A DNA stretch of 64,000 nt from Mesorhizobium sp. CA14 (GCF_020165195.1 NZ_JAIUHR010000012.1:62001-126000), one strand, 5' to 3'; positions 9,003 through 17,830 are shown, numbered from the stretch's first letter. Numbers and translations: made by a program. The notes: generated by a model from the sequence alone, not told the origin.

Positions 9003-9467
9003 TCAGATGCGTTCCATGTGAAGCGGGAACTCGCCGCGTACGTGCAGCGCCTGTTCGCCCTCGTCGAAGCGGCCGAGCCTGATAAGCCCGGGATGGCGGT
9101 AGTCGGCGTAGAACATCGCCAGGTTGCCCCAGGGCACGAAATAGCAGAGGTCGTACGGCCGCTCGTTGCCGAACGGACCGCTGCCCTCCTCGGTCAGCTT
9201 GCGCGGCAGGTAAGCGATCTTTTCATTGTGGGCGTAGTCGCCGATGGTGAGATGGAGCGGCAGCATGGAAAAGAAATCCCGGGCCGAAGGATTGTCGTAG
9301 AGCATGGCCGACATGGCGCGGCCGTCGAACGTCATCCTGATCCTCATGTCGGTCGGCTCCTGGTTGGCGGGGCCCCTGCCCTGTTGGCTGTTGGCCGGCC
9401 GCGGCGAGACCATGGCTGCAAGCGCCGCGCAGAGCAGCGTTCGCCGGCTGATCGGTTGTCGCTTCAT
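9003..9467 (-). CDS. secreted cyclophilin-like fold protein
   Basis: 154 residues with an N-terminal export signal containing adjacent arginines ([20 protein letters not shown]), possibly Tat or Sec. A cyclophilin-like domain follows ([22 protein letters not shown], later IAYLPRKL and [12 protein letters not shown]). Proteins of this family (cyclophilin-like 2) have no proven isomerase activity. The ATG overlaps the MFS stop (TGATG), so translation is coupled. Operon partner of the cupin and dehydrogenase. Confidence 0.85.
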   Translation of the reverse strand: MKRQPISRRTLLCAALAAMVSPRPANSQQGRGPANQEPTDMRIRMTFDGRAMSAMLYDNPSARDFFSMLPLHLTIGDYAHNEKIAYLPRKLTEEGSGPFGNERPYDLCYFVPWGNLAMFYADYRHPGLIRLGRFDEGEQALHVRGEFPLHMERI

Positions 9468-10666
9468 CAATGGCTGCTCCGGCGTGTTGTCGCCGCGGCG
9501 GCAAACAGCGCCGACCCCAGAAGCAGCACGGCGCCGAGCGCGAACGGGCTCCACCAGCTGGCCGCGTCGAACAGCAGCCCGCCCGCGAAGGCGCCGAAGG
9601 TGATGGCGAGTTGGATCAGCGCGACCTGCAGCCCGCCTCCCGCCTCGAGATCGTTGGGGATCAGTTTGGCCATCCAGGTGTTCCAGGCGACGGGGATCGG
9701 CGTGGTGAACAGACCCCAGGCGGTCAGCAGGGTCGCGGTCGCGATGGCGAACGGGCCGAGCGCGATCAGCAACAACGCGATGAGCGCCAGAACCGCCGGC
9801 AGACCGACCAGTACGGCTGCGAGATGCGACCGGAGCAGGAACCCGACCACCGACGTGCCGACCAGGCCTGCAAGCCCCAGCCCGAGCAGGACCATGGACA
9901 GCGTGTTGACGTCGAGGCCGGTGACGCCTTCGAGGAAGGGGCGCAGATAGGTGGAGAGCGCGAACTGGCCCATGAAGGCGAGCGTGGTGGCGGCCATGCC
10001 GATAGCGAAGACGCGATTGCCGAGCAAGCCACACATCTTGCCCACCGAGGCCTGTTCGCCGGCGGGCATTTTCGGCAGGACGGCAAGCTGCCAGACGATC
10101 GCAAGGAGGCCGATCGGAACGACGATGAAGAAGGCGCCGCGCCAGCCGATCAGGCTGCCGAGGAAACTGCCGAGCGGCGGCGCGATGACCGAGGCGAAGG
10201 CCGTCCCGCCCTGCAGCAGGGCGATCGCCTTGGGCAGGTCCGCGCCAGGCACGATGCGCGCCAGGATGGCGGTCGACAGAGACCAGAAGCCGCCGATCGA
10301 AACGCCGATCAGGCCCCGGCCGAGCATGAAGACCAGGTAGTTCGGCGCGAAGGTGATCGCCAGGCCGGAGACCACGAGGACGGCGGTGTAGAGAAGCACG
10401 ACCGTGCGCCGGTCCAGCCGCGACAAGAGCGCATTGCCGAACAGGCTGGTTAGGACCGCGAAGAGACCCGAGACAGAGATCGCCTGACCGGCCTGCCCCT
10501 CGGAGATGGCGAGCTCATTGGCGATGGGGGTCAGCAGGCTGACCGGCATGAACTCCGAGGCCACCAGCACGAAGGTGAGCAGCGACAGACACGCCACCGC
10601 CGCCCAGGCGCTCGGTTCTTTCACCAGTTGGGCTTTCGCCAATTGGCGGTCGTAGGTCGTATCCAT
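9467..10666 (-). CDS. MFS transporter, DHA1 family (NepI/AraJ-like)
   Basis: About 399 residues and 12 hydrophobic segments. The start TM (AAVACLSLLTFVLVASEFMP) and the motif-A region (NALLSRLDRRTVVLLYT) fit the DHA1 sugar/nucleoside or drug efflux group. The start ATG 10666 (MDTTYDRQ) is preferred to an upstream frame start at 10750, which would run through the promoter region. First gene of the operon MFS, cyclophilin-like, cupin, dehydrogenase. It is divergent from a LysR gene and probably exports or imports the operon's substrate. Confidence 0.88.
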   Translation of the reverse strand: MDTTYDRQLAKAQLVKEPSAWAAVACLSLLTFVLVASEFMPVSLLTPIANELAISEGQAGQAISVSGLFAVLTSLFGNALLSRLDRRTVVLLYTAVLVVSGLAITFAPNYLVFMLGRGLIGVSIGGFWSLSTAILARIVPGADLPKAIALLQGGTAFASVIAPPLGSFLGSLIGWRGAFFIVVPIGLLAIVWQLAVLPKMPAGEQASVGKMCGLLGNRVFAIGMAATTLAFMGQFALSTYLRPFLEGVTGLDVNTLSMVLLGLGLAGLVGTSVVGFLLRSHLAAVLVGLPAVLALIALLLIALGPFAIATATLLTAWGLFTTPIPVAWNTWMAKLIPNDLEAGGGLQVALIQLAITFGAFAGGLLFDAASWWSPFALGAVLLLGSALFAAAATTRRSSH

Positions 10667-10733
10667 GTGCCGCGGCTCGTCGCCGAGCCCTCCAATCATT
10701 TCGCTGGCGGCTATATAAACCACCGGCACTATC

Positions 10734-10754
10734 CAGATTAGCCGTTGCAATCTG
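10734..10754. promoter_or_regulatory. candidate LysR binding site between divergent genes
   Basis: CAGATT (10734-10739) and AATCTG (10749-10754) form a perfect 6-bp inverted repeat with a 9-base centre. It contains the T-N11-A spacing of LysR boxes. It lies in the 177-base gap shared by the MFS operon and the lysR gene, next to a TATATAA run at 10712-10718 that could be the operon's -10. Position and symmetry support it; binding is inferred. Confidence 0.6.
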
Positions 10755-10843
10755 CATGGACTTATCCATTCTTGATATGAATTGGCGAGTGGAGGCCAAG
10801 AGCCGCCACGGCTTGAGGGAGCGGCGGAGCTAGGATTTGTCCC

Positions 10844-11737
10844 ATGCAGCGCGAGGATCTGAAGGACTTGCTGTGGTTCCTGACGGTTGCTAGGGAGCGC
10901 AGCTTCACCAGGGCGGCGGCCGAGCTAGGCACGTCGCAATCGACGCTCAGCCATACGATCAAGCAATTGGAGGCGCGGCTCGGCGTACGGTTGCTCACCC
11001 GCACGACGCGCAGCGTAGCGCCGACGGAAGCGGGCGAGCGGCTCTACCAGTCGCTCGTCCCGCGATTCGAAGGCATAGAGTCCGATCTTTCGAGCCTGGT
11101 GGCCTTCCGCGACAGGCCCGCGGGCACGGTGCGCATCACGCTGTCCGACCATGCGCTGCGCATGATCGTCTGGCCGAAGCTCGAGCCGGTGTTGCGCGAC
11201 TATCCCGACCTGCGTGTCGAACTCTATAGCGACAACGGCATGCGCAACATCGTCGAGGAGCGTTTCGACGCCGGCGTGCGCCTTGGCGAGAGCGTCGACC
11301 GCGACATGATCGCGGTGCGAATCGGGCCGGACTGGCGGCTGGTGGCCGTCGCTTCGCCGGACTATTTTTCGCGCCGCCCGGTTCCGAAAATTCCGCAGGA
11401 CCTCGTCGGGCACGATTGCATCAGCCTGCGGCAGGCCACCTTCGGCGGACTCTATGCCTGGGAGTTCGAGAAGAAGGGCCGCGAGATCAGGGTCCGGGTG
11501 CACGGCCAGCTGACCTTCAACACCACTATTCCCATGGTCGACGCAGCACTGCATGGCCACGGCATCGCTTACATCCCGGAAGACCTCGTCAGGCAGCACG
11601 TGGCCGAGGGGCGGCTCAGGCTCGTGCTCGACGACTGGAGCGCGCCCTTCCCGGGCTACCACCTCTACTACCCAAGCCGGCGCCAGCTCTCGCCGGCCAT
11701 GACGGTGATCGTCGACGCGTTGCGGCATCGCAGTTGA
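10844..11737 (+). CDS. LysR family transcriptional regulator
   Basis: 297 residues: N-terminal winged helix (DLKDLLWFLTVARERSFTRA, SQSTLSHTIKQLEARLG) and a substrate-binding domain of the CrgA-like group (RDYPDLRVELYSDNG). It is divergent from the MFS/cupin/dehydrogenase operon, which it most likely controls in response to a compound handled by those enzymes. The putative operator is at 10734-10754. Full length, no anomalies. Confidence 0.93.
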   Translation: MQREDLKDLLWFLTVARERSFTRAAAELGTSQSTLSHTIKQLEARLGVRLLTRTTRSVAPTEAGERLYQSLVPRFEGIESDLSSLVAFRDRPAGTVRITLSDHALRMIVWPKLEPVLRDYPDLRVELYSDNGMRNIVEERFDAGVRLGESVDRDMIAVRIGPDWRLVAVASPDYFSRRPVPKIPQDLVGHDCISLRQATFGGLYAWEFEKKGREIRVRVHGQLTFNTTIPMVDAALHGHGIAYIPEDLVRQHVAEGRLRLVLDDWSAPFPGYHLYYPSRRQLSPAMTVIVDALRHRS

Positions 11738-11854
11738 GGCGGCGCGGTGGAGAGGCCGACCCGGCTAACGCCGGGACGCGCATCGCAGGCCGAAACTCGA
11801 CAATGCGCAAGATAAAGACGCTTGACTCATCCTCTCCATTACCGACAAGTTACG

Positions 11855-11865
11855 TTGTCAGACAT
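11855..11865. promoter_or_regulatory. candidate GntR operator, site A
   Basis: TTGTCAGACAT, 24 bases before the GTG of the binding-protein gene. Matches sites B and C of this locus in the frame TTGT(C/A)NGACA(A/T). Homology with site B extends further: GTTGT-AGACA-CT-ACAT is shared. GACAA 7 bases to the left adds a second overlapping dyad. Confidence 0.6.
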
Positions 11866-11888
11866 CTTACATACGAGAGGGAGGTTTC

Positions 11889-12716
11889 GTGAGGAGATTT
11901 ATCGCTTGTTTCGCGCTGGCTGCCGGCGCGCTCGCATTCGCGTCGGCAGCGTGGTCGGGAGAAACCCTGGATCGCGTCACAACCAAGAAGGCCATGGTGG
12001 TCGCGACCAACAGCGGCTGGCCGCCGCAGAGCTTTCTCGACGAGAGCAACCAGTTGGTCGGTTTCGATATCGACGTCTCGAAAGAGATCGCCAAACGGCT
12101 CGGTGTCGAGGTCAGCTTCGAGACGCCCGATTGGGCGACCATGACCGGCGGCCACTGGCAGGGCCGCTATGATCTTGGCGTCGGCTCGGTGACGCCGACC
12201 AAGGCCCGGGCCAGGGTGATCGATTTCGCCGGCATCTATTATTACAGCCCTTATGTTTATGTGGTCCACAAGGATAGCAAGGCAAAATCGGTGAACGATC
12301 TGAACGGCAAGGTGATCGGCGTCGAGACCGCCACCACGTCGGAAGATTTCATCCGCCGCCAATTGGAGATCGACGCTCCCGGCCTTCCGCCAATCGAATA
12401 CAAGCTCCAGCCTGGCGAAATCCGGACTTTCGCCGATTCCATGCTGCCCTTCGACGATTTGAGACTCGGGGACGGCGTCCGGCTCGACGCGGTCATCGCG
12501 CCCGAGCAGACCGCGCAAAACGCCATCAAGAACGGTTATCCGCTGCGCATCCTCGAGGGCGACTACGCCTTCCGTGAGCCGCTGGTGGTGATCGCCGACA
12601 AGGGCGATGCCGAGTGGACCACCAAGATCGGCGGCATCATCGACCAGATGAAGAAAGACGGCACGCTCGGCACGCTGACCACCAAGTGGTACGGCAAGAA
12701 CTACAGCGCCGATTGA
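11889..12716 (+). CDS. ABC transporter substrate-binding protein, polar amino acid (family 3) type
   Basis: 275-residue periplasmic solute receptor with a clear Sec signal (MRRFIACFALAAGALAFASA, cleaved near AWSGE). The SBP_bac_3 domain starts at VVATNSGWPPQSFLDE and contains VGFDIDVSKEIAKRLGV and DLNGKVIGVETATT. Start is GTG 11889 with GGGAGG 6 bases upstream. First gene of the plus-strand half of the locus (binding protein, FAD oxidase, permease). With FrlB/FrlD-like enzymes opposite, a fructosyl-amino acid ligand is inferred; SocA of Agrobacterium is a functional precedent. Confidence 0.9.
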   Translation: MRRFIACFALAAGALAFASAAWSGETLDRVTTKKAMVVATNSGWPPQSFLDESNQLVGFDIDVSKEIAKRLGVEVSFETPDWATMTGGHWQGRYDLGVGSVTPTKARARVIDFAGIYYYSPYVYVVHKDSKAKSVNDLNGKVIGVETATTSEDFIRRQLEIDAPGLPPIEYKLQPGEIRTFADSMLPFDDLRLGDGVRLDAVIAPEQTAQNAIKNGYPLRILEGDYAFREPLVVIADKGDAEWTTKIGGIIDQMKKDGTLGTLTTKWYGKNYSAD

Positions 12717-12767
12717 TGCTCATCGCGGGCGGCCCCTCAAGGCCGCCTGCTTTCATCAGAACCCACC

Positions 12768-14048
12768 ATGACCTATCCCGATACCTATTATCGCCGCACA
12801 CTTGCCGACGAGAAGGTCAGACCACCGCTCGCAGGTCCGGCCGAATGCGACACAGTCATTGTCGGCGGCGGACTGGCCGGTCTGACGACGGCGCTGCAGC
12901 TGGCGCGCGCCGGGCAGCAGGTCGTGCTGCTCGAAGCCGAGAGCATCGGCTTCGGCGCCTCGGGCCGCAACGGCGGCTTCGTCAGCCCCGGCTTCGCGAC
13001 CGGCAGCGACAAGATCGCCGCGATGGCGGGCGCGGCGGCGGCACGAGAGCTGCATCGGCTGTCGATCGAAGGCGTCGATTTCGTGCGGCAGACGATCAAG
13101 GATCTCGACATCACGGCAGCGAAGCCTCGCCCCGGCATCATGGGCGTGCTGCGCCATGACGGCGGCGCCGAACTGAAGGCTCATGGAGAGAGGCTGGCGC
13201 GGGATTTCGACTATCGGCTCGAATATCTCGAGCGCGACCAGGTGCGCGCTGTGCTGCATTCCGAGCGTTATTACCAGGGCCTGCGCGATGCCAACGCCTT
13301 CCACATGCATCCGCTGAACTATCTGCGCGCCATCGGGGCGGAGATCGAGCGGCTGGGCGGCAGGATTCACGAGGGCTCCAGCGCGATCGAGGCCCGACTC
13401 GATGGCCCGCACAAGACCATACGCACCGCAAGCGGCGAAGTACGCGCGCGGCAAGCGGTGTTTGCCACCGGCGGCTATACAGGACCGCTGATCGGCCGGC
13501 TGAAGCGGGCCATGTTGCCGATCGCGACCTATGTGATGCTGAGCGAGGAAGCCCCCGATCTCATCGCTGGCGCCATCGCGACGACGGATGCCGTCGGCGA
13601 CAACCGCCGGGCCGGCGACTACTACCGCGTCGTGGAGGATGGAAAGCGGCTGCTCTGGGGCGGGCGCATCACCACGCGGGCCGCTTCGCCGGCGGCGCTG
13701 GCCAGGGAATTGCGCCGGGAGATGGTTGGCACCTACCCTCAGCTCGCTGCGCTCAAGACCGAACTCGCCTGGTCGGGGCTGATGGCCTACGCCCGCCACC
13801 TGATGCCCCAGATCGGAGAGATGCAGCCGGGCGCCTGGTATCTCACCGCGTTTGGCGGGCACGGCATCAACACGACAGCCATAGCCGGCAAGGTGGTCGC
13901 CGAGGCGGTACTCGGCCAGTCGGACCGCCACCTTCTGTTCGCGCCGTTCGGACTAGCCTGGGCAGGCGGACCGGTGGGGCTTGCCGCGGCGCAACTCACC
14001 TATTGGAAGCTGCAGGCGCAAGATTGGTGGCGCGAACGCCCCCGCTAA
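12768..14048 (+). CDS. FAD-dependent amine/amino acid oxidoreductase (DAO family, PuuB-like)
   Basis: 426-residue flavoprotein: dinucleotide site TVIVGGGLAGLTTALQLARAG near 29-49, FGASGRNGGFVSPGF, and C-terminal FGGHGINTTAIAGKVVAEAV. It belongs to the DAO superfamily branch with gamma-glutamylputrescine oxidase, which also includes amadoriase-like enzymes. It sits between the binding protein and permease of an apparent Amadori-compound locus. It may oxidise the imported compound or its amine product (inference). It starts 51 bases after the binding-protein stop. Confidence 0.88.
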   Translation: MTYPDTYYRRTLADEKVRPPLAGPAECDTVIVGGGLAGLTTALQLARAGQQVVLLEAESIGFGASGRNGGFVSPGFATGSDKIAAMAGAAAARELHRLSIEGVDFVRQTIKDLDITAAKPRPGIMGVLRHDGGAELKAHGERLARDFDYRLEYLERDQVRAVLHSERYYQGLRDANAFHMHPLNYLRAIGAEIERLGGRIHEGSSAIEARLDGPHKTIRTASGEVRARQAVFATGGYTGPLIGRLKRAMLPIATYVMLSEEAPDLIAGAIATTDAVGDNRRAGDYYRVVEDGKRLLWGGRITTRAASPAALARELRREMVGTYPQLAALKTELAWSGLMAYARHLMPQIGEMQPGAWYLTAFGGHGINTTAIAGKVVAEAVLGQSDRHLLFAPFGLAWAGGPVGLAAAQLTYWKLQAQDWWRERPR

Positions 14049-14067
14049 CCAGAAGGGATATCGACAG

Positions 14068-15039
14068 GTGATCGGCAGACTGCTGCTCAACTATCCGGAC
14101 GCCGCACGCCGCATCGGCGTGTGCCTGGCGCTCGCCGCTTTCGCCGCGGGCCTCTACGGTCTCGGCATCAAGGCAGACTGGATCGGCAAGCTGATCCCGA
14201 GCTCGATCGAATGGCTTGCGGCCAATCCCGCGGTGGCGCGGGCCGTCTCGGCGGTGCTGATCGCGCTGATCGTGGCCGCCAACTGGAAAGCGCTGCAGCA
14301 ACTCGGGCGCAAGCAGCAGATCGTGGCGGTATGGATCGAGCTGTTCGTGCTGCTGATGCTGTTCTTCTACTCCTTCGACCTGTCCTTTTCTTTCATCGCC
14401 AGGAAGATCGGTTTCCTCATTTCGCAGGGCGTGGTGACCACGCTCTACATTTCCGCCATTTCGATCGCCATCGCGACAGTCATCGCCTTCATCGGCGCCA
14501 TAGCCAAGCTCTCCAAGAACGGCATCGTCTATGGCCTGGCAACCTTCTACACCTCGCTGTTTCGCGGGCTGCCATTGCTGATGCAGATCTACATCATCTA
14601 TCTCGGCCTGCCGCAGGTCGGTTATGTGATCGGGGCCGTGCCCGCCGGAATCATGGCGCTGTCGCTTTGCTATGGCGCCTATATGACCGAGATTTTCCGG
14701 GCCGGCATCGAAAGCATTCCGCGCGGCCAGACGGAGGGAGCTACCGCACTCGGGCTCAGCCCTAACCAGACGATGTTCCTGGTGATCCTGCCGCAGGCGA
14801 TGCGCGTCATCGTACCGCCGACGGGCAATCAGTTCATCGCGATGCTGAAGGATTCCTCCCTGGTCTCGGTGGTCGGGGTCTGGGAGATCATGTATCTGGC
14901 GCGCACGCAGGGCCAGACCGAGTTCCGGCATATCGAGATGCTGATCACCGCCTCAATGATCTATTGGCTTTTGTCCATCGGGCTCGAATTCCTGCAGTCC
15001 CGCATCGAGGAACGGTTCGGGCGATCGCTCAAACGCTGA
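14068..15039 (+). CDS. amino acid ABC transporter permease
   Basis: 323 residues with about eight hydrophobic segments. The HisM/GlnP-type permease core is in the C-terminal two thirds (TTLYISAISIAIATVIAFIG; FYTSLFRGLPLLMQIYIIYLG). The EAA loop is EGATALGLSPNQTMFLVILP. An extra pair of N-terminal membrane segments lengthens it. Start GTG 14068 has AGAAGGGA upstream. Only one permease and no ATPase gene lie in the locus, so it must homodimerise and borrow an ATPase from elsewhere. Confidence 0.9.
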   Translation: MIGRLLLNYPDAARRIGVCLALAAFAAGLYGLGIKADWIGKLIPSSIEWLAANPAVARAVSAVLIALIVAANWKALQQLGRKQQIVAVWIELFVLLMLFFYSFDLSFSFIARKIGFLISQGVVTTLYISAISIAIATVIAFIGAIAKLSKNGIVYGLATFYTSLFRGLPLLMQIYIIYLGLPQVGYVIGAVPAGIMALSLCYGAYMTEIFRAGIESIPRGQTEGATALGLSPNQTMFLVILPQAMRVIVPPTGNQFIAMLKDSSLVSVVGVWEIMYLARTQGQTEFRHIEMLITASMIYWLLSIGLEFLQSRIEERFGRSLKR

Positions 15040-15042
15040 GCT

Positions 15043-15855
15043 TCAATGCGGCATCCCCTCCTGGGGAAAGCCGCCGAGATGGCGGCAGGTCAGAGCGGCA
15101 TGGTCGCGGCCGCTTTCGAGGCATTGCACCAGCGGCTTCCTGGCCAGCCAGGCATGCAGGAAACCGGCAATAAAACTGTCGCCGGCGCCAGTCGTGTCGA
15201 CGACCTCGACCGGGCGGATCCCAGTCTCGGCGCTCTCGCGGGCCGTCAGCGCCACCGACCCCTCGGCACCGCGCATGACGACGGCGCAGCCTGCGCCGCG
15301 CGACAGGAGATCCGCGGCCATTGCTTCGGCCGCATCGCGAGATTGGCCAGTCGAGCAGAAAACTACGCTCAAACCCTCCACACCGAGATCGGCGGGATCG
15401 GCGTTGACCGAAATGTCCTGCGAGACGCTGGCGCCCGCCCGCGACAGGCGCCTGCGCAAGGCGCCTCCATCGTTCAGCCAGCCGATATGGACGTGATCCA
15501 TCGTCCCCAGGATCGCCAGTTCGGCCTCATCCGGCGCATAGCCGGCGCAAGCGCCGAAATCCTCGGCGGCGATCAAACGCTCGCCGGACGGCAAGACTTT
15601 GATGTCGGTCCAGGCGGTGTTGCGCTGGCCTACACGCAGGTGCTCGACCGCCACACGATTGGCTTCGAGCTCGGCGCGGGTGCGTTCGCCCTCTGCGTCG
15701 CGGCCGACGGCGCCGAAATAGAAGCTGTTATGGCCAAGCCGCGCGAGCTGGACAGCAACGTTGAGCGCGTTGCCGCCGACCAGCGAGCGGCCGATCGGCG
15801 CTCCGAGGCGGTCGATGCAGTTGTCGCCGACGGCGGCAAATCGAAAGCTGCTCAT
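15043..15855 (-). CDS. PfkB-family kinase, fructoselysine 6-kinase (FrlD)-like
   Basis: 270 residues. The N-terminus FRFAAVGDNCIDRLG and the GGNALNVAVQLARLG motif closely follow E. coli FrlD, which phosphorylates fructoselysine at C6. The PfkB signature 2 DTTGAGDSFIAGFLHAW carries the catalytic Asp. ATG 15855 gives the family N-terminus; a GTG at 15909 overlapping the previous gene is possible. It follows the FrlB-like gene by 40 bases, and the pair would convert a fructosyl-amino acid to its 6-phosphate and then to glucose 6-phosphate plus amino acid. Confidence 0.85.
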   Translation of the reverse strand: MSSFRFAAVGDNCIDRLGAPIGRSLVGGNALNVAVQLARLGHNSFYFGAVGRDAEGERTRAELEANRVAVEHLRVGQRNTAWTDIKVLPSGERLIAAEDFGACAGYAPDEAELAILGTMDHVHIGWLNDGGALRRRLSRAGASVSQDISVNADPADLGVEGLSVVFCSTGQSRDAAEAMAADLLSRGAGCAVVMRGAEGSVALTARESAETGIRPVEVVDTTGAGDSFIAGFLHAWLARKPLVQCLESGRDHAALTCRHLGGFPQEGMPH

Positions 15856-15895
15856 ATCCTGTGCTACGCGATCAAGCTGACGCCGAGGGCTAAGC

Positions 15896-16912
15896 TCAAT
15901 AGGCAACACGCTTGTAGTAGCGGCGCGTCGTCAGCGGGTGGTTGCGGATCACCTCGAGATGAGCGCTGACCCGTTCGAGCGCGGTCGCGAGCACGATCGG
16001 CGAAACCAGCGCGCGCACATCCGGCGAAATGCCGGGCAATTCAAAATCGGCCGTGTCGAGCACCGTCAACTTGTCCGTATAGGTAGGCGCGAATTTCTCG
16101 ACGCGATCGGCCAGCGGCCGGGCGCTGTCCTCGCCCTTGAAGAGCACGACGCTGACTTCCTTGTCCACCAGCTCCAGCGTGCCGTGGAAAAAGTCTGAAG
16201 CATGCACGGGACGGGTCCGGATCCACTGCATCTCCTCCAGGATGCACATGCCGTAATACCAGGCCTGCGGCCAGACATTCCCGGCGCCGGTTATGATGTG
16301 ATAGTCGGAGGCGGCCAGTTTTTGCGCGACGAAGCCGGCGGCTTCCTGTTCATAGCTCCGCTTCACCTCCAGCAGCAGTCGCGGCAACTGCTCCAGTTCG
16401 GCGAAAATCCGTTCGGATTCGGCGAGCTCGCCGCGATGCTTCAGCACTGCAAGCGCGATGAAGAGCGACTGGAGATAGAAGGACTCGCAGGACGTGTCGT
16501 CCTCGGCGAAGTTGACGAAGACGTGGTCCCCGCCCTTGCCGAGCGGCGTCTCCTGATGTCCGACCAGCGTGATCACCGTCGCCCCGACGTCCTTGATCCG
16601 GGACAGCAGCGCCACGCTTTCCTTCGTGGTACCGGAGAGCGAGGGCAACACGACGATCGATTTGTCGGTCAGGTGCACGGATGGGACGAGCTGCAGCTCG
16701 GCGGTGATATCGAGAAAGGCCGGAAAGCCGGATCGGCGCTGCAGCAATTGCGCGGCCGGATGCATCAGGATCGCTGCACCGCCGGTGCCGAGAAAGAAGA
16801 TGTTTTGCGCCCCGGCGGCGAGGCACTGTGCCACAACGGCCTCAATGCGCTCGCGCAACGCCACCGCCCCCGATTGGATGCGCATAAACCGGGCTTCATC
16901 GAAATTGAGCAT
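15896..16912 (-). CDS. SIS-domain deglycase, FrlB-like
   Basis: 338-residue double SIS protein: sugar-phosphate loop LPSLSGTTKES at 89-99, second SIS domain from about 200, and C-terminus RRYYKRVAY matching the RRYY...EY end of E. coli FrlB. The catalytic Glu/His pair of FrlB/FraB deglycases (16 residues apart) appears conserved as E227 (EEMQW) and H243 (FFHG), which argues for deglycase rather than isomerase or aminotransferase activity. ATG 16912 has GAGGGA close upstream. Product: glucose 6-phosphate and a free amino acid or amine. Confidence 0.85.
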   Translation of the reverse strand: MLNFDEARFMRIQSGAVALRERIEAVVAQCLAAGAQNIFFLGTGGAAILMHPAAQLLQRRSGFPAFLDITAELQLVPSVHLTDKSIVVLPSLSGTTKESVALLSRIKDVGATVITLVGHQETPLGKGGDHVFVNFAEDDTSCESFYLQSLFIALAVLKHRGELAESERIFAELEQLPRLLLEVKRSYEQEAAGFVAQKLAASDYHIITGAGNVWPQAWYYGMCILEEMQWIRTRPVHASDFFHGTLELVDKEVSVVLFKGEDSARPLADRVEKFAPTYTDKLTVLDTADFELPGISPDVRALVSPIVLATALERVSAHLEVIRNHPLTTRRYYKRVAY

Positions 16913-16933
16913 CGTTCCCTCGATCGGTTTTAG

Positions 16934-16944
16934 TTGTAAGACAA
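16934..16944. promoter_or_regulatory. candidate GntR operator, site B
   Basis: TTGTAAGACAA, the core of the perfect dyad AGTTGT-AAG-ACAACT (16932-16946). It lies 22 bases before the start of the deglycase gene in the divergent gap with the regulator gene. Same frame as sites A and C; see findings. Confidence 0.65.
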
Positions 16945-17053
16945 CTGACATCTATAGGAACACATTTCAAGGGGAATTTTGCGGATCGGTTCGCATGCGT
17001 TGCCTGTACGCCATGCGATCGCCACGGCATGCCGCCGCTTGACCTGAGCGCGA

Positions 17054-17064
17054 TTGTCCGACAA
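17054..17064. promoter_or_regulatory. candidate GntR operator, site C
   Basis: TTGTC-C-GACAA, a perfect 5-bp dyad 20 bases before the ATG of the GntR gene and just upstream of its AAGGAG. Binding here would give autorepression. Confidence 0.6.
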
Positions 17065-17083
17065 CAAAAGGAGAGTTGGCACA

Positions 17084-17830
17084 ATGGGGAAGAGGGACTT
17101 GGACGAGCCGCTTCGGGATGCGCGCACATTGGCGGTTCAGCTGCGCGACCGCTTGGCCGACCTCATCAGGACCGAAGGGCTCAAGCCCGGCGACCGGCTG
17201 CCAACGGAATCCCAGCTGACGCAGCGCTTCCGCATCTCGCGCCCTGCCCTGCGCGAAGCGCTGAAGCTTCTCGAACAGGACGGCATCATCTCCGTCACCC
17301 ATGGTCTCGGCCGCTTCGTGACCGCGAACTCCGCCGTCCAGGTCGACCGTCCAATCACGGTGTTCGAAAGCGTGACCGACATGTCGCGCCACTATGGCTA
17401 CAACACCGTCAACAAGGTTCTTTCCATCGCCGAGGAAACGCCCGATCCATTGATCCAGCAGCAATTGCGCCTGGCGGATGGAGAGCGCGTCATCCGGCTT
17501 GAACGGCTGCGGCTGCACAACGATCTACCCCTTATCTATTCGCTCGACTACGTACCGCGCAGCTTTTTGCCGGGGCGCCTTTTCGACATCGAATGGAGCG
17601 GCTCGCTGCTCGCCCTGCTGGAAAAGCACCGCCATCAGCCGCGTATGTCGGCCGCCTCCGTTGCAGCCGTTGCGCTGCCCGACGAAATCGTGCAGCGCAA
17701 CGACCTGCGCGACTTCGGGCCCGCCCTGCTCATTACGGAAACCTGTTTCGATGGGACCGGAACCCCGGTCGTCCATGCCGCCGTCTATCATCGCGGCAGC
17801 CATTTCGCCTTCAGCTTCGCACGAAAGTGA
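17084..17830 (+). CDS. GntR/HutC family regulator with UTRA domain
   Basis: 248 residues: GntR winged helix at about 12-75 (LKPGDRLPTESQLTQRF, SRPALREALKLLEQDG) and a UTRA ligand domain from about 90 (LRLADGERVIRLERLR; LPLIYSLDYVPRSFLPG). FrlR of E. coli is of the same type. ATG 17084 has AAGGAG 9 bases upstream. It is divergent from the deglycase/kinase operon and probably represses both arms of the locus through TTGT(C/A)NGACA sites, with an Amadori compound or its 6-phosphate as inducer (inference). Confidence 0.9.
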   Translation: MGKRDLDEPLRDARTLAVQLRDRLADLIRTEGLKPGDRLPTESQLTQRFRISRPALREALKLLEQDGIISVTHGLGRFVTANSAVQVDRPITVFESVTDMSRHYGYNTVNKVLSIAEETPDPLIQQQLRLADGERVIRLERLRLHNDLPLIYSLDYVPRSFLPGRLFDIEWSGSLLALLEKHRHQPRMSAASVAAVALPDEIVQRNDLRDFGPALLITETCFDGTGTPVVHAAVYHRGSHFAFSFARK

